From Nitrosopumilaceae archaeon (GTDB lineage: Archaea; Thermoproteota; Nitrososphaeria; Nitrososphaerales; Nitrosopumilaceae): DNA of 64,000 bases. Positions 35,395 through 44,293 of the stretch are shown here, one piece after another. Position numbers and translations under genes: made by a program. Positions within the stretch are counted from its first letter, which is position 1. Each line of letters starts with the position of its first letter. The stretch lies in NCBI GenBank assembly GCA_035631875.1, contig DASQHX010000009.1, forward strand, positions 205,281 through 269,280, read 5' to 3'. The notes beneath the pieces were generated by a model that saw nothing but the letters and a program-made list of their open reading frames with translations, searched no databases and was not told the origin of the DNA.

Positions 35395-38300
35395 GTGATG
35401 CAAGTCCAGCTAAACACTGAACAACATGAGGCGGTTAATCATTCAGGTAGTCCTCTTCTAGTTGCTGCAGGTCCTGGTAGTGGTAAAACCAAAGTAATTG
35501 TTGAGAGAATCAAGCATTTAGTTAAAAATGGCCTAAAACCATCCGAAATTCTCTGTCTCACATTTTCTGAAAAAGCGGCAGAAGAGATGAAAGAAAGATT
35601 AGAAAAAATCATTGATGTTACCGATATGCAAATTAGCACTTTTCATTCGTTTTGTAATGATGTTTTAGCAGACAATGTACTTGATTCAGGAATTGGAATA
35701 GGTTCCGGTGTAATTAACAGATCCAGTCTACTAGTATGGGCACTAAAACACATTGATACTTTTGAATTTGAACACATAGAATTAGGAAATAACGCGGTAA
35801 ATGTAATTGAGGCAATGGTTGACGGCATTAGTACATTCAAAGATGAATTAATCACGCCAGATGAATTGGCAGATTATCTTGATAAAAAACTAAATGGAAA
35901 AATGAAACTAGTTGAAGATGTTTTACAGATAGATTATCTACAAAAGCTATGTGATCTACACAAATTATATGTAAAACATCAAGAATATCTTAGAAGATCA
36001 AGACTGATTGATTTTGATGACATGGTTTCACTTACCATACAACTATTTCACAAAAAACCAAATGTCTTATCAAAATATCAAAACCAATTCCAACATGTTC
36101 TAGTTGATGAATTTCAAGATAATAATTTTGCACAGCTGGAATTAGTAAAACTACTTGCACCTACTGGAAACATTACTGTAGTAGGAGATGACGACCAAAG
36201 CATATACAGATTCCAAGGAGCATATGTTGCAAACTTTGAACACTTTATCAAATCATATGATAATAAAGTAAAGATAGTAATTTTAAAACAAAATTATCGC
36301 AGTACAAAAAATATAGTAAAACTAGCTTCCCAGTTATTGTCTAGTGTACCAAACAGGCAGGTAAAGGAGTTATTTTCTGAAAACGAGGATGGTGAGAAGG
36401 TATCTGTTGTACGATGTGGTCATGACATGGCCGAGGTAGAATATGTTGTATCCAAAATACGCTCAATTTTAGGCACAAAAATCAGCAGACGAGATGGTTC
36501 CCAAAAGCCAGTCTCATATAGAGATTTTACCATATTATCCAGAAAACGTATAGATGGTAGAAAATTTGCCCAAGCACTAAATGCATATGGAATTCCTGCA
36601 ACATTTGTAGGAGAGGCAAACATTTTCAATTCTTCAACTGGAAGGGATTTGCTAGCTTATTTGGATATTGCAAACAATCCTATACTTGCAGGTCTTGCAA
36701 TAAATCGTGTTTTAAAAAATAGTGGAATATCTGATACCAATATAGCAAGAATAAACCAAGAGGCAAAGAAAAGAAAGAATGATTCCAAGACAAACTCTGA
36801 CTATGTATTTGATGTTCTAACTGATTTATCCATTCCAGAAATTGATCAGCTTGATGAATTGTTTGACATTTCAAAACAATTACAAGAATTGACTAGTCTT
36901 CAGCATCAAAATACTGTAAGTGAATCTGTTTTTAAGATTATGATGAAGATTACCGATTTGTACAAGAGTGCAACGCAGACTGATTCATTACAAGATAGAA
37001 AGAAACAGACCATACTCAAAGAGCTATATCATTTATCATTAGAGTTTGAGTCACAAAACAAAAATGGAACACTTGGTGATTTTATCGATTATCTTAGATT
37101 ACTAGGAGAATTCGATGTGGAGCTTGAAGAAAATGTAGAGATTATGGATTCTGTTCAAGTATCAACCATACATCAAAGCAAGGGAAAAGAATTTCCAATT
37201 GTGTTTATAGTTGATGTTGCACAGGGAAAGCTTCCTTTACGATACCAGGCAAAAAAATTCTATGTTCCAAATGATTTGGCAAAGGGATTACAAAGAGAAG
37301 ATGATGAAAAAGCTTTGGCATTACAAGAAGAACGTAGGCTGTTTTATGTGGCAATGACAAGGGCTCAGAACTTATTATATGTGATATTTCCTACAAAATA
37401 CGCACAAAATGTACGGACAAGCAAGCCTTCAGTATTTTTAGAAGAGATCGACTTTGAGAATAACCCTTTAGTGGATTTGGTTGATTTTTCAGGCACTACT
37501 CAAGAGACCTTACTACAAGAACAAAACAAGATAGATATTATTCGACAGGATTTGCAGTCAAAAGCTACTAAATTTGTAAACCAGATGCAACTAGAGAGTG
37601 CAATAGCTAGAATTTTAGATTTATCCAAGGTAGATTATTTTGAGAAAAACGGTACATTAGATGGATTTAGTACTGAAGATCTATTTCATGTAGAAAGTAA
37701 CAAGGAAGTTGAATCTTTACTATACCAAGAAAAGATTCCATTGATAAACAAAGAAACATTGAGGCTTTCTGCTTCTAAATTTGAAACATATTTGAAATGT
37801 CCGTTACAGTTCAAGTTTGCACATGTATTAGAAGTGCCAACTCCTGAAAGAACCTACTTTAATTTGGGCACTGCGGTTCATGCTGTAGCAGAGCATCTCA
37901 CAAAACTAGAAAAAGACGGAATAACACCAACTGAAGAAACAGCTTTTGAGATTTTAGAAAGTAATTGGAACTCTAATGCATACCTTTCTACAAAAAAAGA
38001 AGAGGAAGATAAAGAAAAAGCTAGAGTAATGATTAGAACTTATCTCAAATGGATTGATTCCAATCCAAACACACCAATTGATGTTGAGAAAAGATTCCAA
38101 ATTGAGATTGGCGGAATCAAAGTTAATGGGTATATTGACAGAATAGAAAAGACTCCAGATGGAGAGTATCAAGTAATTGATTTTAAGACAGGAAATGTGT
38201 ACGAAACTAAAAATACAATAAAAGAAGATCCTCAGATGAATGTCTATGCTTTGGCAGTTGAGCAATTGTACAAGAAACTTCCTGAAAAGACTTCATTGTT

Positions 38301-38487
38301 TTACCTAAAGGAAGACAAGGTTTTGGATAACGAGATTAAAACAGACAATGTAGACAAGGTGAAAAGCACACTTGAAACCGTGGTAAAATCAATCCTTGAG
38401 GAAGAATTTCAGGCAAAACCTGTAAAGGGAGCTTGTTTTACCTGCAGTTTTAAAAATATCTGTGATTATGTTGAAAATGACAATTAG
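35395..38487 (+). CDS. UvrD/Rep-type helicase fused to AddB/RecB-like Fe-S nuclease
   Basis: 1030 residues. SF1A helicase: Walker A GPGSGKT at residues 26-32, LVDEFQDNN (Walker B), GDDDQSIYRFQGA, and the late TIHQSKGKEF and ERRLFYVAMTRAQNLLYV motifs. The C-terminal 250 residues form a PD-(D/E)XK domain of the AddB/RecB kind with GYIDRIEKTP and VIDFKTG; Cys802 plus Cys1014, Cys1017 and Cys1023 form a 4Fe-4S clasp. Such enzymes process DNA ends. GTG or the following ATG can start it. It stands alone, upstream of R-M genes, fitting defence or break repair. Confidence 0.85.
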   Translation: MMQVQLNTEQHEAVNHSGSPLLVAAGPGSGKTKVIVERIKHLVKNGLKPSEILCLTFSEKAAEEMKERLEKIIDVTDMQISTFHSFCNDVLADNVLDSGIGIGSGVINRSSLLVWALKHIDTFEFEHIELGNNAVNVIEAMVDGISTFKDELITPDELADYLDKKLNGKMKLVEDVLQIDYLQKLCDLHKLYVKHQEYLRRSRLIDFDDMVSLTIQLFHKKPNVLSKYQNQFQHVLVDEFQDNNFAQLELVKLLAPTGNITVVGDDDQSIYRFQGAYVANFEHFIKSYDNKVKIVILKQNYRSTKNIVKLASQLLSSVPNRQVKELFSENEDGEKVSVVRCGHDMAEVEYVVSKIRSILGTKISRRDGSQKPVSYRDFTILSRKRIDGRKFAQALNAYGIPATFVGEANIFNSSTGRDLLAYLDIANNPILAGLAINRVLKNSGISDTNIARINQEAKKRKNDSKTNSDYVFDVLTDLSIPEIDQLDELFDISKQLQELTSLQHQNTVSESVFKIMMKITDLYKSATQTDSLQDRKKQTILKELYHLSLEFESQNKNGTLGDFIDYLRLLGEFDVELEENVEIMDSVQVSTIHQSKGKEFPIVFIVDVAQGKLPLRYQAKKFYVPNDLAKGLQREDDEKALALQEERRLFYVAMTRAQNLLYVIFPTKYAQNVRTSKPSVFLEEIDFENNPLVDLVDFSGTTQETLLQEQNKIDIIRQDLQSKATKFVNQMQLESAIARILDLSKVDYFEKNGTLDGFSTEDLFHVESNKEVESLLYQEKIPLINKETLRLSASKFETYLKCPLQFKFAHVLEVPTPERTYFNLGTAVHAVAEHLTKLEKDGITPTEETAFEILESNWNSNAYLSTKKEEEDKEKARVMIRTYLKWIDSNPNTPIDVEKRFQIEIGGIKVNGYIDRIEKTPDGEYQVIDFKTGNVYETKNTIKEDPQMNVYALAVEQLYKKLPEKTSLFYLKEDKVLDNEIKTDNVDKVKSTLETVVKSILEEEFQAKPVKGACFTCSFKNICDYVENDN

Positions 38488-38558
38488 TCACTGGGAATCG
38501 TAAATCTGATCGCTATATTTGGGAAGGTTTTTATGTTATAAGACATAATGGTAAATAT

Positions 38559-40775
38559 GTGTGGTATACAACACTGGCTAGCCAGAGATTAAACATGATA
38601 AAAGATAATTCAAACCCCGAAGAGGAATTCCTTGAGAGACTCGTAGATGAATATGGCTATTCAATAGAATCAATCCGCAAAAATGTCTCCCTGTCAAAAG
38701 GCCAAGCAAGGTACAAAGTCGATATGATTGTGTATCAGCAAGGAAAGCCATTCATAATAATCGAGATCAAATCCCCGCTCAAAGGAGCCACATGGGAGAT
38801 GATGGAACAGTTAAGGCAGTACGTATCAGTTAGCGAGGCAAAATACGGGGTTATCAGTGATGGTATAAACCTTCTTTGTTATGTGTCACAAAAAACTCCC
38901 GCCGGCCTTACTTTGGAAAAAATACCAGACATTCCACAGGCTGATTTCATAGACAATAAACATCTTTCAAAAACACTTGATTCAAAACATCTTCAAGATA
39001 TAGCCTGGAATGAGTTTGATTATCTTAGAGGAAAAGGGAAGTCGACAACTTCTGCATTACTTGGTATTTCTCAGATAATTGCTGCAAAATTTTATGATGA
39101 AAAAGAAAACAAATCCGAACCAAGTTTCCATTCAAATCCTGACGAGGATGCAGAAACTGTAAAATCAAGAATGGAATCAATTTTGTTAAACATTTCAAAA
39201 AAATTTGGCTTGACTTCTCATGAAATCCAATTAGAGCCACTTGAGATCAAGGAAATGGTAATACGATTACAGAAATTCTCCATTTCAAAATCAGAACTAA
39301 CTAAAGATGGATTGAACACACTCTATACACTGATAATCAATGAACGGGAATTAAGGGAACTAGTAACACCGCTTAATTTGATTAAATTTTGCGTGGGATT
39401 GGCAGGTGTACAAAAAAATCATCATGTAATAGACCCTGCATGTGGCCTGGGTGGATTTTTGGTTGAAGCAAAACGATATGGCGCCAGTATATTTGGAGCT
39501 GATATATCTCAAACAGTAGTCGATATTGCAAAAATCAACATGTATCTCATAGGAGAGAATCCGCTCAACGTCATTTGCCAGGACAGTCTCAGATTAATTG
39601 AAAAGAATAGCCTTGATTCACAAGAAATATCTCACGAGCAGTATGATTTATTTATAACAAATCCACCATTTAATTATAAAATATTAGATGAACGTTTGAA
39701 CTATTACCATTTAACGAAGTCATCTGGTGGTTTTTCGGAAAGCTTGTTCTTAGAATTGGGTACAAAACTTGTTAAAAATAATGGAAAAATAGTCATCATA
39801 GTTCCAGATGGATTTTTGTTTAATTCACAGAATGAAAGAATGAGAGAATTTTTATTGAAAAATTTCAAGGTTGCAGTAATAAGTTTACCAGCAAAAATGT
39901 TCTCTGTTTCAGCTATTCGAACTTCCATACTTGTCTTGACAAAGACTAGACCTGAACTAAATCAGCCAATGTTCCTGGCAAGAGTACTTCCAATAGATGT
40001 GAAAAAAAGCCCGGCAGACTCATACAGAGAACAATTTGATGAAATACTCTTAGCATACAGGGAATATGAACAACGCAACATCATCAGGCCTTCAGAAAAC
40101 ATCATCCTGGCAAAGACACCTGACAGTAAAAGACTGGATTTCGACTTTTATGAAAAAGTTGATCATGAAAAGTTCAAACATGAGACTAGGTTGCTAGGTG
40201 AAATAGCTGAATTACAAGTTGGTACAAAATCTGAACATTTGAAGGAAAAAACAGGAGAGTTTGAGATATTCCCTGTTAGGGGGCAAAACATAAAAGATTT
40301 CACTGTTGATTCGTCATTAATTTTACCAATCAAAATTGACCGTGAGTTAAGCTACAAGTACATTACTGAACCTTATGATATTTTGATGACAAGAACTGGA
40401 AATCCTGGAAAAGTTGGCATAGTAGACCTGGAAAACATTAGTTTACTTGTAAAAGACAATTTAATCAGAATAAGACCAAATAGAAATATCGTAGATCCGT
40501 ACTATTTGTTTGCGTTTTTATCTTCTACAGAAGGACAGGACGTTTTACAGAGAATCTCTATCGGCAGCACAATTAAGGCAATTAATTTACAAAACTTGTC
40601 CACATTAAAGATTCCAATTCCACCTTATGATGAGCAAATGAAAATAGCTAACGAGTTGAAAAAATTACTTGAATTAAAAAATGAAATAAAATCACTAATG
40701 ACTGAAACAGAGAAGAGGAAAGAACTGGTGGAAGAAAGAATCAACAATCTATTTCAAAGGAGGAAAATACAATGA
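38559..40775 (+). CDS. Single-chain restriction-modification-specificity enzyme (type IIG-like)
   Basis: 738 residues with three parts. Residues about 20-110: PD-(D/E)XK nuclease with Asp55 (VDMIVYQQGK), Glu69-x-Lys71 (EIKS), related to HsdR N-termini. Residues about 220-490: N6-adenine methyltransferase with DPACGLGGF and NPPF at 368-371. Residues about 545-735: HsdS-like target-recognition half with PPYDEQMKIANELKK and coiled coil. One chain thus has cutting, methylating and recognition modules. No SF2 ATPase is seen. GTG start at 38559 is uncertain; ATG at 38595 is an alternative. It overlaps the next gene by 4 bases. Confidence 0.75.
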   Translation: MWYTTLASQRLNMIKDNSNPEEEFLERLVDEYGYSIESIRKNVSLSKGQARYKVDMIVYQQGKPFIIIEIKSPLKGATWEMMEQLRQYVSVSEAKYGVISDGINLLCYVSQKTPAGLTLEKIPDIPQADFIDNKHLSKTLDSKHLQDIAWNEFDYLRGKGKSTTSALLGISQIIAAKFYDEKENKSEPSFHSNPDEDAETVKSRMESILLNISKKFGLTSHEIQLEPLEIKEMVIRLQKFSISKSELTKDGLNTLYTLIINERELRELVTPLNLIKFCVGLAGVQKNHHVIDPACGLGGFLVEAKRYGASIFGADISQTVVDIAKINMYLIGENPLNVICQDSLRLIEKNSLDSQEISHEQYDLFITNPPFNYKILDERLNYYHLTKSSGGFSESLFLELGTKLVKNNGKIVIIVPDGFLFNSQNERMREFLLKNFKVAVISLPAKMFSVSAIRTSILVLTKTRPELNQPMFLARVLPIDVKKSPADSYREQFDEILLAYREYEQRNIIRPSENIILAKTPDSKRLDFDFYEKVDHEKFKHETRLLGEIAELQVGTKSEHLKEKTGEFEIFPVRGQNIKDFTVDSSLILPIKIDRELSYKYITEPYDILMTRTGNPGKVGIVDLENISLLVKDNLIRIRPNRNIVDPYYLFAFLSSTEGQDVLQRISIGSTIKAINLQNLSTLKIPIPPYDEQMKIANELKKLLELKNEIKSLMTETEKRKELVEERINNLFQRRKIQ

Positions 40776-41482
40776 TCAACGGAATTATTTCCGGTACTGG
40801 GAAGATTATAACAATTGAAGAATGCCTTCAATCAAATCAAAATGTACCAAAGCCTATTCTGGAAACCATAATGCCAAACTCACGGTTTTCATACGATCCT
40901 AATGCGTATGGCGTAGGTGAAATAATATCATGTTTGAGAAAGAGTTACTTTGACAGGGTTCAAGGCCATGCAGAAACTCTTGGAAATCTCCATAGATCTC
41001 AAGTAGGGAGTGCAATTCATGATTCATTTCTCAAACGCTATGATATGACTGAAAAACAGATGACTTTGGGTTTTGACCACAATGGTGTGAAATTATACAT
41101 AAAAGGCAAATTCGATGGCTATGATTTCAAGGAAAAAACGCTGGTAGAGGTAAAAACAAAACAAGATGTTTCTAAGATAAGCAAACCTTATGATATTAAC
41201 ATTTTACAATTACAATGTTTTGCGACATTAGCTAAAACGACACTCAACTTACAAGTAGAGAGACTTCAAGTAATCTACATAGACTTTAATGAATTAAAAC
41301 TATTTGATATTCCTTTTAAAGATCAACTTGATTTTATGAAACAACGAACAGTTATGCTCCATGAGGCAATAACAAAACGTCAAGAACCAAGGGAAGAATT
41401 GTCTTCCATATGCCAAAGTTGTTCATTTAATCAAAAATGTTCATTACCGGCATATCTCATCCCTAAAACATTACGGAGATAG
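40772..41482 (+). CDS. Cas4-like PD-(D/E)XK nuclease with 4Fe-4S cysteines
   Basis: 236 residues. Early CLRKSYFDRV with an iron-sulphur Cys, the nuclease core GKFDGYDFKEKTLVEVKTK (Asp, then Glu-Val-Lys), a helix LQLQCFATLAK like the Q-x3-Y motif of Cas4/RecB nucleases, and a C-terminal CQSCSFNQKC completing a four-Cys cluster. Cas4-type enzymes trim DNA ends. No CRISPR repeats or cas genes are near; its ATG overlaps the stop of the R-M-S fusion gene (ATGA), so it belongs with that enzyme. It ends 5 bases before hsdM. Confidence 0.72.
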   Translation: MINGIISGTGKIITIEECLQSNQNVPKPILETIMPNSRFSYDPNAYGVGEIISCLRKSYFDRVQGHAETLGNLHRSQVGSAIHDSFLKRYDMTEKQMTLGFDHNGVKLYIKGKFDGYDFKEKTLVEVKTKQDVSKISKPYDINILQLQCFATLAKTTLNLQVERLQVIYIDFNELKLFDIPFKDQLDFMKQRTVMLHEAITKRQEPREELSSICQSCSFNQKCSLPAYLIPKTLRR

Positions 41483-41487
41483 AAATT

Positions 41488-43056
41488 ATGGTAGAAAAGA
41501 AAAAATCAAAAAAAGAAGAGAAAGTAAAAACTTTAGAAGAATCCCTTTGGGAAACGGCTGAGCAACTAAGAGGAACTGTAGAAGTCTCCCAGTACAAGTA
41601 TATTGCATTAGGTTTAATGTTTTTAAAATTCATCTCAGACAGATTTGAAGAAAGAAGAAAAGAGATTGAACAATCTGCAAAATCAGATAAACAAAGAGAA
41701 ATGTCAATTGAGGATAAAGATGAATACACACAAAAAAACATTCCATTTTTAGAAAAAGGTACTCGTTGGTCTGACTTAATGAAAGAAGCTACTCAAAAAA
41801 ATCTAGGATTAAAAATTGATCAAATGTTACGAAAAATTGAACAGGTAAATCCCATTTTGTCAGGTGTTTCACCTCAAGTCTTTTCTGATTCAAAGATCGC
41901 AAATGAAAATCTTACCGCACTAGTTAACGAATTCTCAAAGATTGGCTTTGGAACAAAAGAAGCAATTGATGTTGATACTTTTGGTAGAGCATACGAGTTC
42001 TTCATAAAGAAATTTGCAATGAGTGAGGGAAGACGTGGTGGTCAATTTTACACACCACGTCCTGTTGTAAAATTACTAGTTGAAATTTTAGAACCATACA
42101 AAGGAATTGTCTTTGATCCTACCTGTGGCTCAGGAGGCATGTTTGTTCAGAGTCACAAATTCTTGGCAGCACACCATGGAAAAAAAGATGATCTTTCAAT
42201 ATATGGTCAAGAGGTAATTGATGGAATTTGGAGGATTTGTAAAATGAATCTCATTTTACGTGGAATTGACACTACAAACATTTACCTTGGAGATTCACTC
42301 AAAAATAATAAATTTCCTCACGATAAAAAAGCTAATTTCATTTTGGCAAATCCCCCATTTAATGTTAAAGAGTGGGGATACAACCAATTATCTGCTGATA
42401 AAAGATGGGTGTATGGCACTCCAAGTAAAACAAATGCAAACTATGCTTTCATGCAACATATGCTGTATAATTTAGATGAAAAAAATGGTCGAATGGGATT
42501 GGTTTTAGCAAATGGCTCTATGAGTGTTTCAGGAACAGAAGGTGAAATTAGAAAAAACATTGTGGAGGCTGATCTAATTGATTGCATGATAGCGTTACCA
42601 ACCAATTTGTTTTTTACAACAACAATTCCTGCATGTTTATGGTTTTTTACAAAAAACAAAACAAATGGAAGATATGGGAACAGAAAAGGCAAGACGTTAT
42701 TTATTGATGCAAGAAAAATATTTACACCTATTGACAGAGCTCAAAATGAGTTTTCGGATGAACAAATTGAGAAAATTGCTGGAACTTATCGTTCCTATGT
42801 TGGAGAAGAAGGCTATCCAAAATACAAAGATATTCCTGGATATTGTAAAGTAGCTACAAAAGAAGAGATTGCTAAATACAATTATGTTTTAACTCCCGGA
42901 AGATATGTCGGTGCAGAAGATATTGAAGAAGATGATGAGCCATTTGAAGATAAAATGAGGAGATTAGTAAAAGAATATTCTGAACTTTCAGGAAAATCTA
43001 TAGAACTAGAGAAAGAAATTCGTAAAAACCTAAAAGAGTTGGGATTTGAAATCTGA
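41488..43056 (+). CDS. hsdM: Type I restriction-modification M subunit
   Basis: 522 residues. Adenine N6 methyltransferase partner of HsdS: N-terminal HsdM_N helix bundle (YIALGLMFLKFISDRFEERR), AdoMet motif FDPTCGSGGMF and catalytic NPPF at 288-291. C-terminal acidic and helical tail binds S. Full length. Its last 11 bases overlap the hsdS start. Confidence 0.93.
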   Translation: MVEKKKSKKEEKVKTLEESLWETAEQLRGTVEVSQYKYIALGLMFLKFISDRFEERRKEIEQSAKSDKQREMSIEDKDEYTQKNIPFLEKGTRWSDLMKEATQKNLGLKIDQMLRKIEQVNPILSGVSPQVFSDSKIANENLTALVNEFSKIGFGTKEAIDVDTFGRAYEFFIKKFAMSEGRRGGQFYTPRPVVKLLVEILEPYKGIVFDPTCGSGGMFVQSHKFLAAHHGKKDDLSIYGQEVIDGIWRICKMNLILRGIDTTNIYLGDSLKNNKFPHDKKANFILANPPFNVKEWGYNQLSADKRWVYGTPSKTNANYAFMQHMLYNLDEKNGRMGLVLANGSMSVSGTEGEIRKNIVEADLIDCMIALPTNLFFTTTIPACLWFFTKNKTNGRYGNRKGKTLFIDARKIFTPIDRAQNEFSDEQIEKIAGTYRSYVGEEGYPKYKDIPGYCKVATKEEIAKYNYVLTPGRYVGAEDIEEDDEPFEDKMRRLVKEYSELSGKSIELEKEIRKNLKELGFEI

Positions 43057-44293
43057 ATTTATTTTAGAAGATAATATTTCAGTGAACAATTCACGAGATT
43101 GGATTGTAAAAAAATTAGGTCTATTAGGAAAAATAGTTACTGGAAAAACACCACCTACCACACATCCGGAATATTTCGGTTCTGACTATCCTTTTTTAAC
43201 ACCAAGTGATATCAAAGATTCTAAATTCGTAGATATCGTAGAAAGAGGATTATCAAAGAAAGGCCTTGAGCTATTAGAAAATTTTAAGATTCCTCCTTCT
43301 AGCGTCACAGTATCTTGTATTGGCTCAGATATGGGAAAGGCAGTGATGATAAAAAAATCATGTATCACAAATCAGCAGTTTAACTCTATCATACCAAATG
43401 AGTTAGTCGAACCCAATTTTCTATACTATTCCCTATCAAATATGAAAAATTTACTCAAAATGATGGCTGCTGGTGGAACGGCACAACCAATTTTGAATAA
43501 ATCTGATTTTGCTGAAATCCCCATCTTAATTCCACCAATTGAAATTCAAAAAAAAATCAGTTTAATTCTATCAGGTTTGGATGACATAATAGAATTATTA
43601 AAAAAACAGAATTTCACATTGGAAAAAATTATTCAATCAATCTTCAAATCATGGTTTATTGATTTTGGTGGACAGATAGAGTTTGTTGATTCAGAATTAG
43701 GTGACATACCAAAAGGATGGCGAGTAACAAAAATAGGTTCCGAGTTAAAAGTAATCACTGGAGGTACACCTTCACGTAATAATCAAACATATTGGAGAAA
43801 TGGAACCATCCCATGGATCACTTCTAAGAAAACAGGAGAATTGAGAATTATTTCTCCGGATGAATATATCACAGAAGAGGGAAAGGAGAGATCATCAACA
43901 CAAGAAATTCCAAAAAGATCTACGGTATTAGCAATAATTGGTAATACCATTGGCAAAGTAAGTTTAGTCGAAATTTCTTGCTGTATAAATCAAAACGTGG
44001 CCGCAGTATTATGTAATAATGAGATTTCATCAGAATTCATCTATGGGTGGATTAAACATATGATCAATGAAATTACTTCGTGGAAGAGTGGTGGTGCTCA
44101 AGCTTCATTAAATCAAAATTCAATAAAACAGTCATCACTATTAATCCCAGATCAAAATTCTTTAAAAAAATATACTGAAACAGCAAGGCCAATTTTTGAT
44201 CTAATAGAATCAAATTCTATAATGACAAATAAGTTTGAAAAAATTAGAGATGCTCTACTTCCAAAACTAATCTCAGGAGAAATTCAAGTATGA
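43046..44293 (+). CDS. hsdS: Type I restriction-modification S subunit (first copy)
   Basis: 415 residues with two target-recognition domains (about 15-165 and 225-385). The central conserved helix region SIFKSWFIDFGGQIEFVDSE and the end KIRDALLPKLISGEIQV are typical repeats joining the TRDs. TTG start inside the end of hsdM. It determines the bipartite DNA target. A second S gene after hsdR shares the conserved segments almost exactly. It overlaps hsdR by 4 bases. Confidence 0.9.
   Translation: MKSEFILEDNISVNNSRDWIVKKLGLLGKIVTGKTPPTTHPEYFGSDYPFLTPSDIKDSKFVDIVERGLSKKGLELLENFKIPPSSVTVSCIGSDMGKAVMIKKSCITNQQFNSIIPNELVEPNFLYYSLSNMKNLLKMMAAGGTAQPILNKSDFAEIPILIPPIEIQKKISLILSGLDDIIELLKKQNFTLEKIIQSIFKSWFIDFGGQIEFVDSELGDIPKGWRVTKIGSELKVITGGTPSRNNQTYWRNGTIPWITSKKTGELRIISPDEYITEEGKERSSTQEIPKRSTVLAIIGNTIGKVSLVEISCCINQNVAAVLCNNEISSEFIYGWIKHMINEITSWKSGGAQASLNQNSIKQSSLLIPDQNSLKKYTETARPIFDLIESNSIMTNKFEKIRDALLPKLISGEIQV

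Noticed and set aside
40772..41482. Cas4-like gene as the sign of a CRISPR-Cas locus
   Set aside because: No repeat-spacer array and no other cas gene in the window; the gene is coupled to an R-M enzyme instead.
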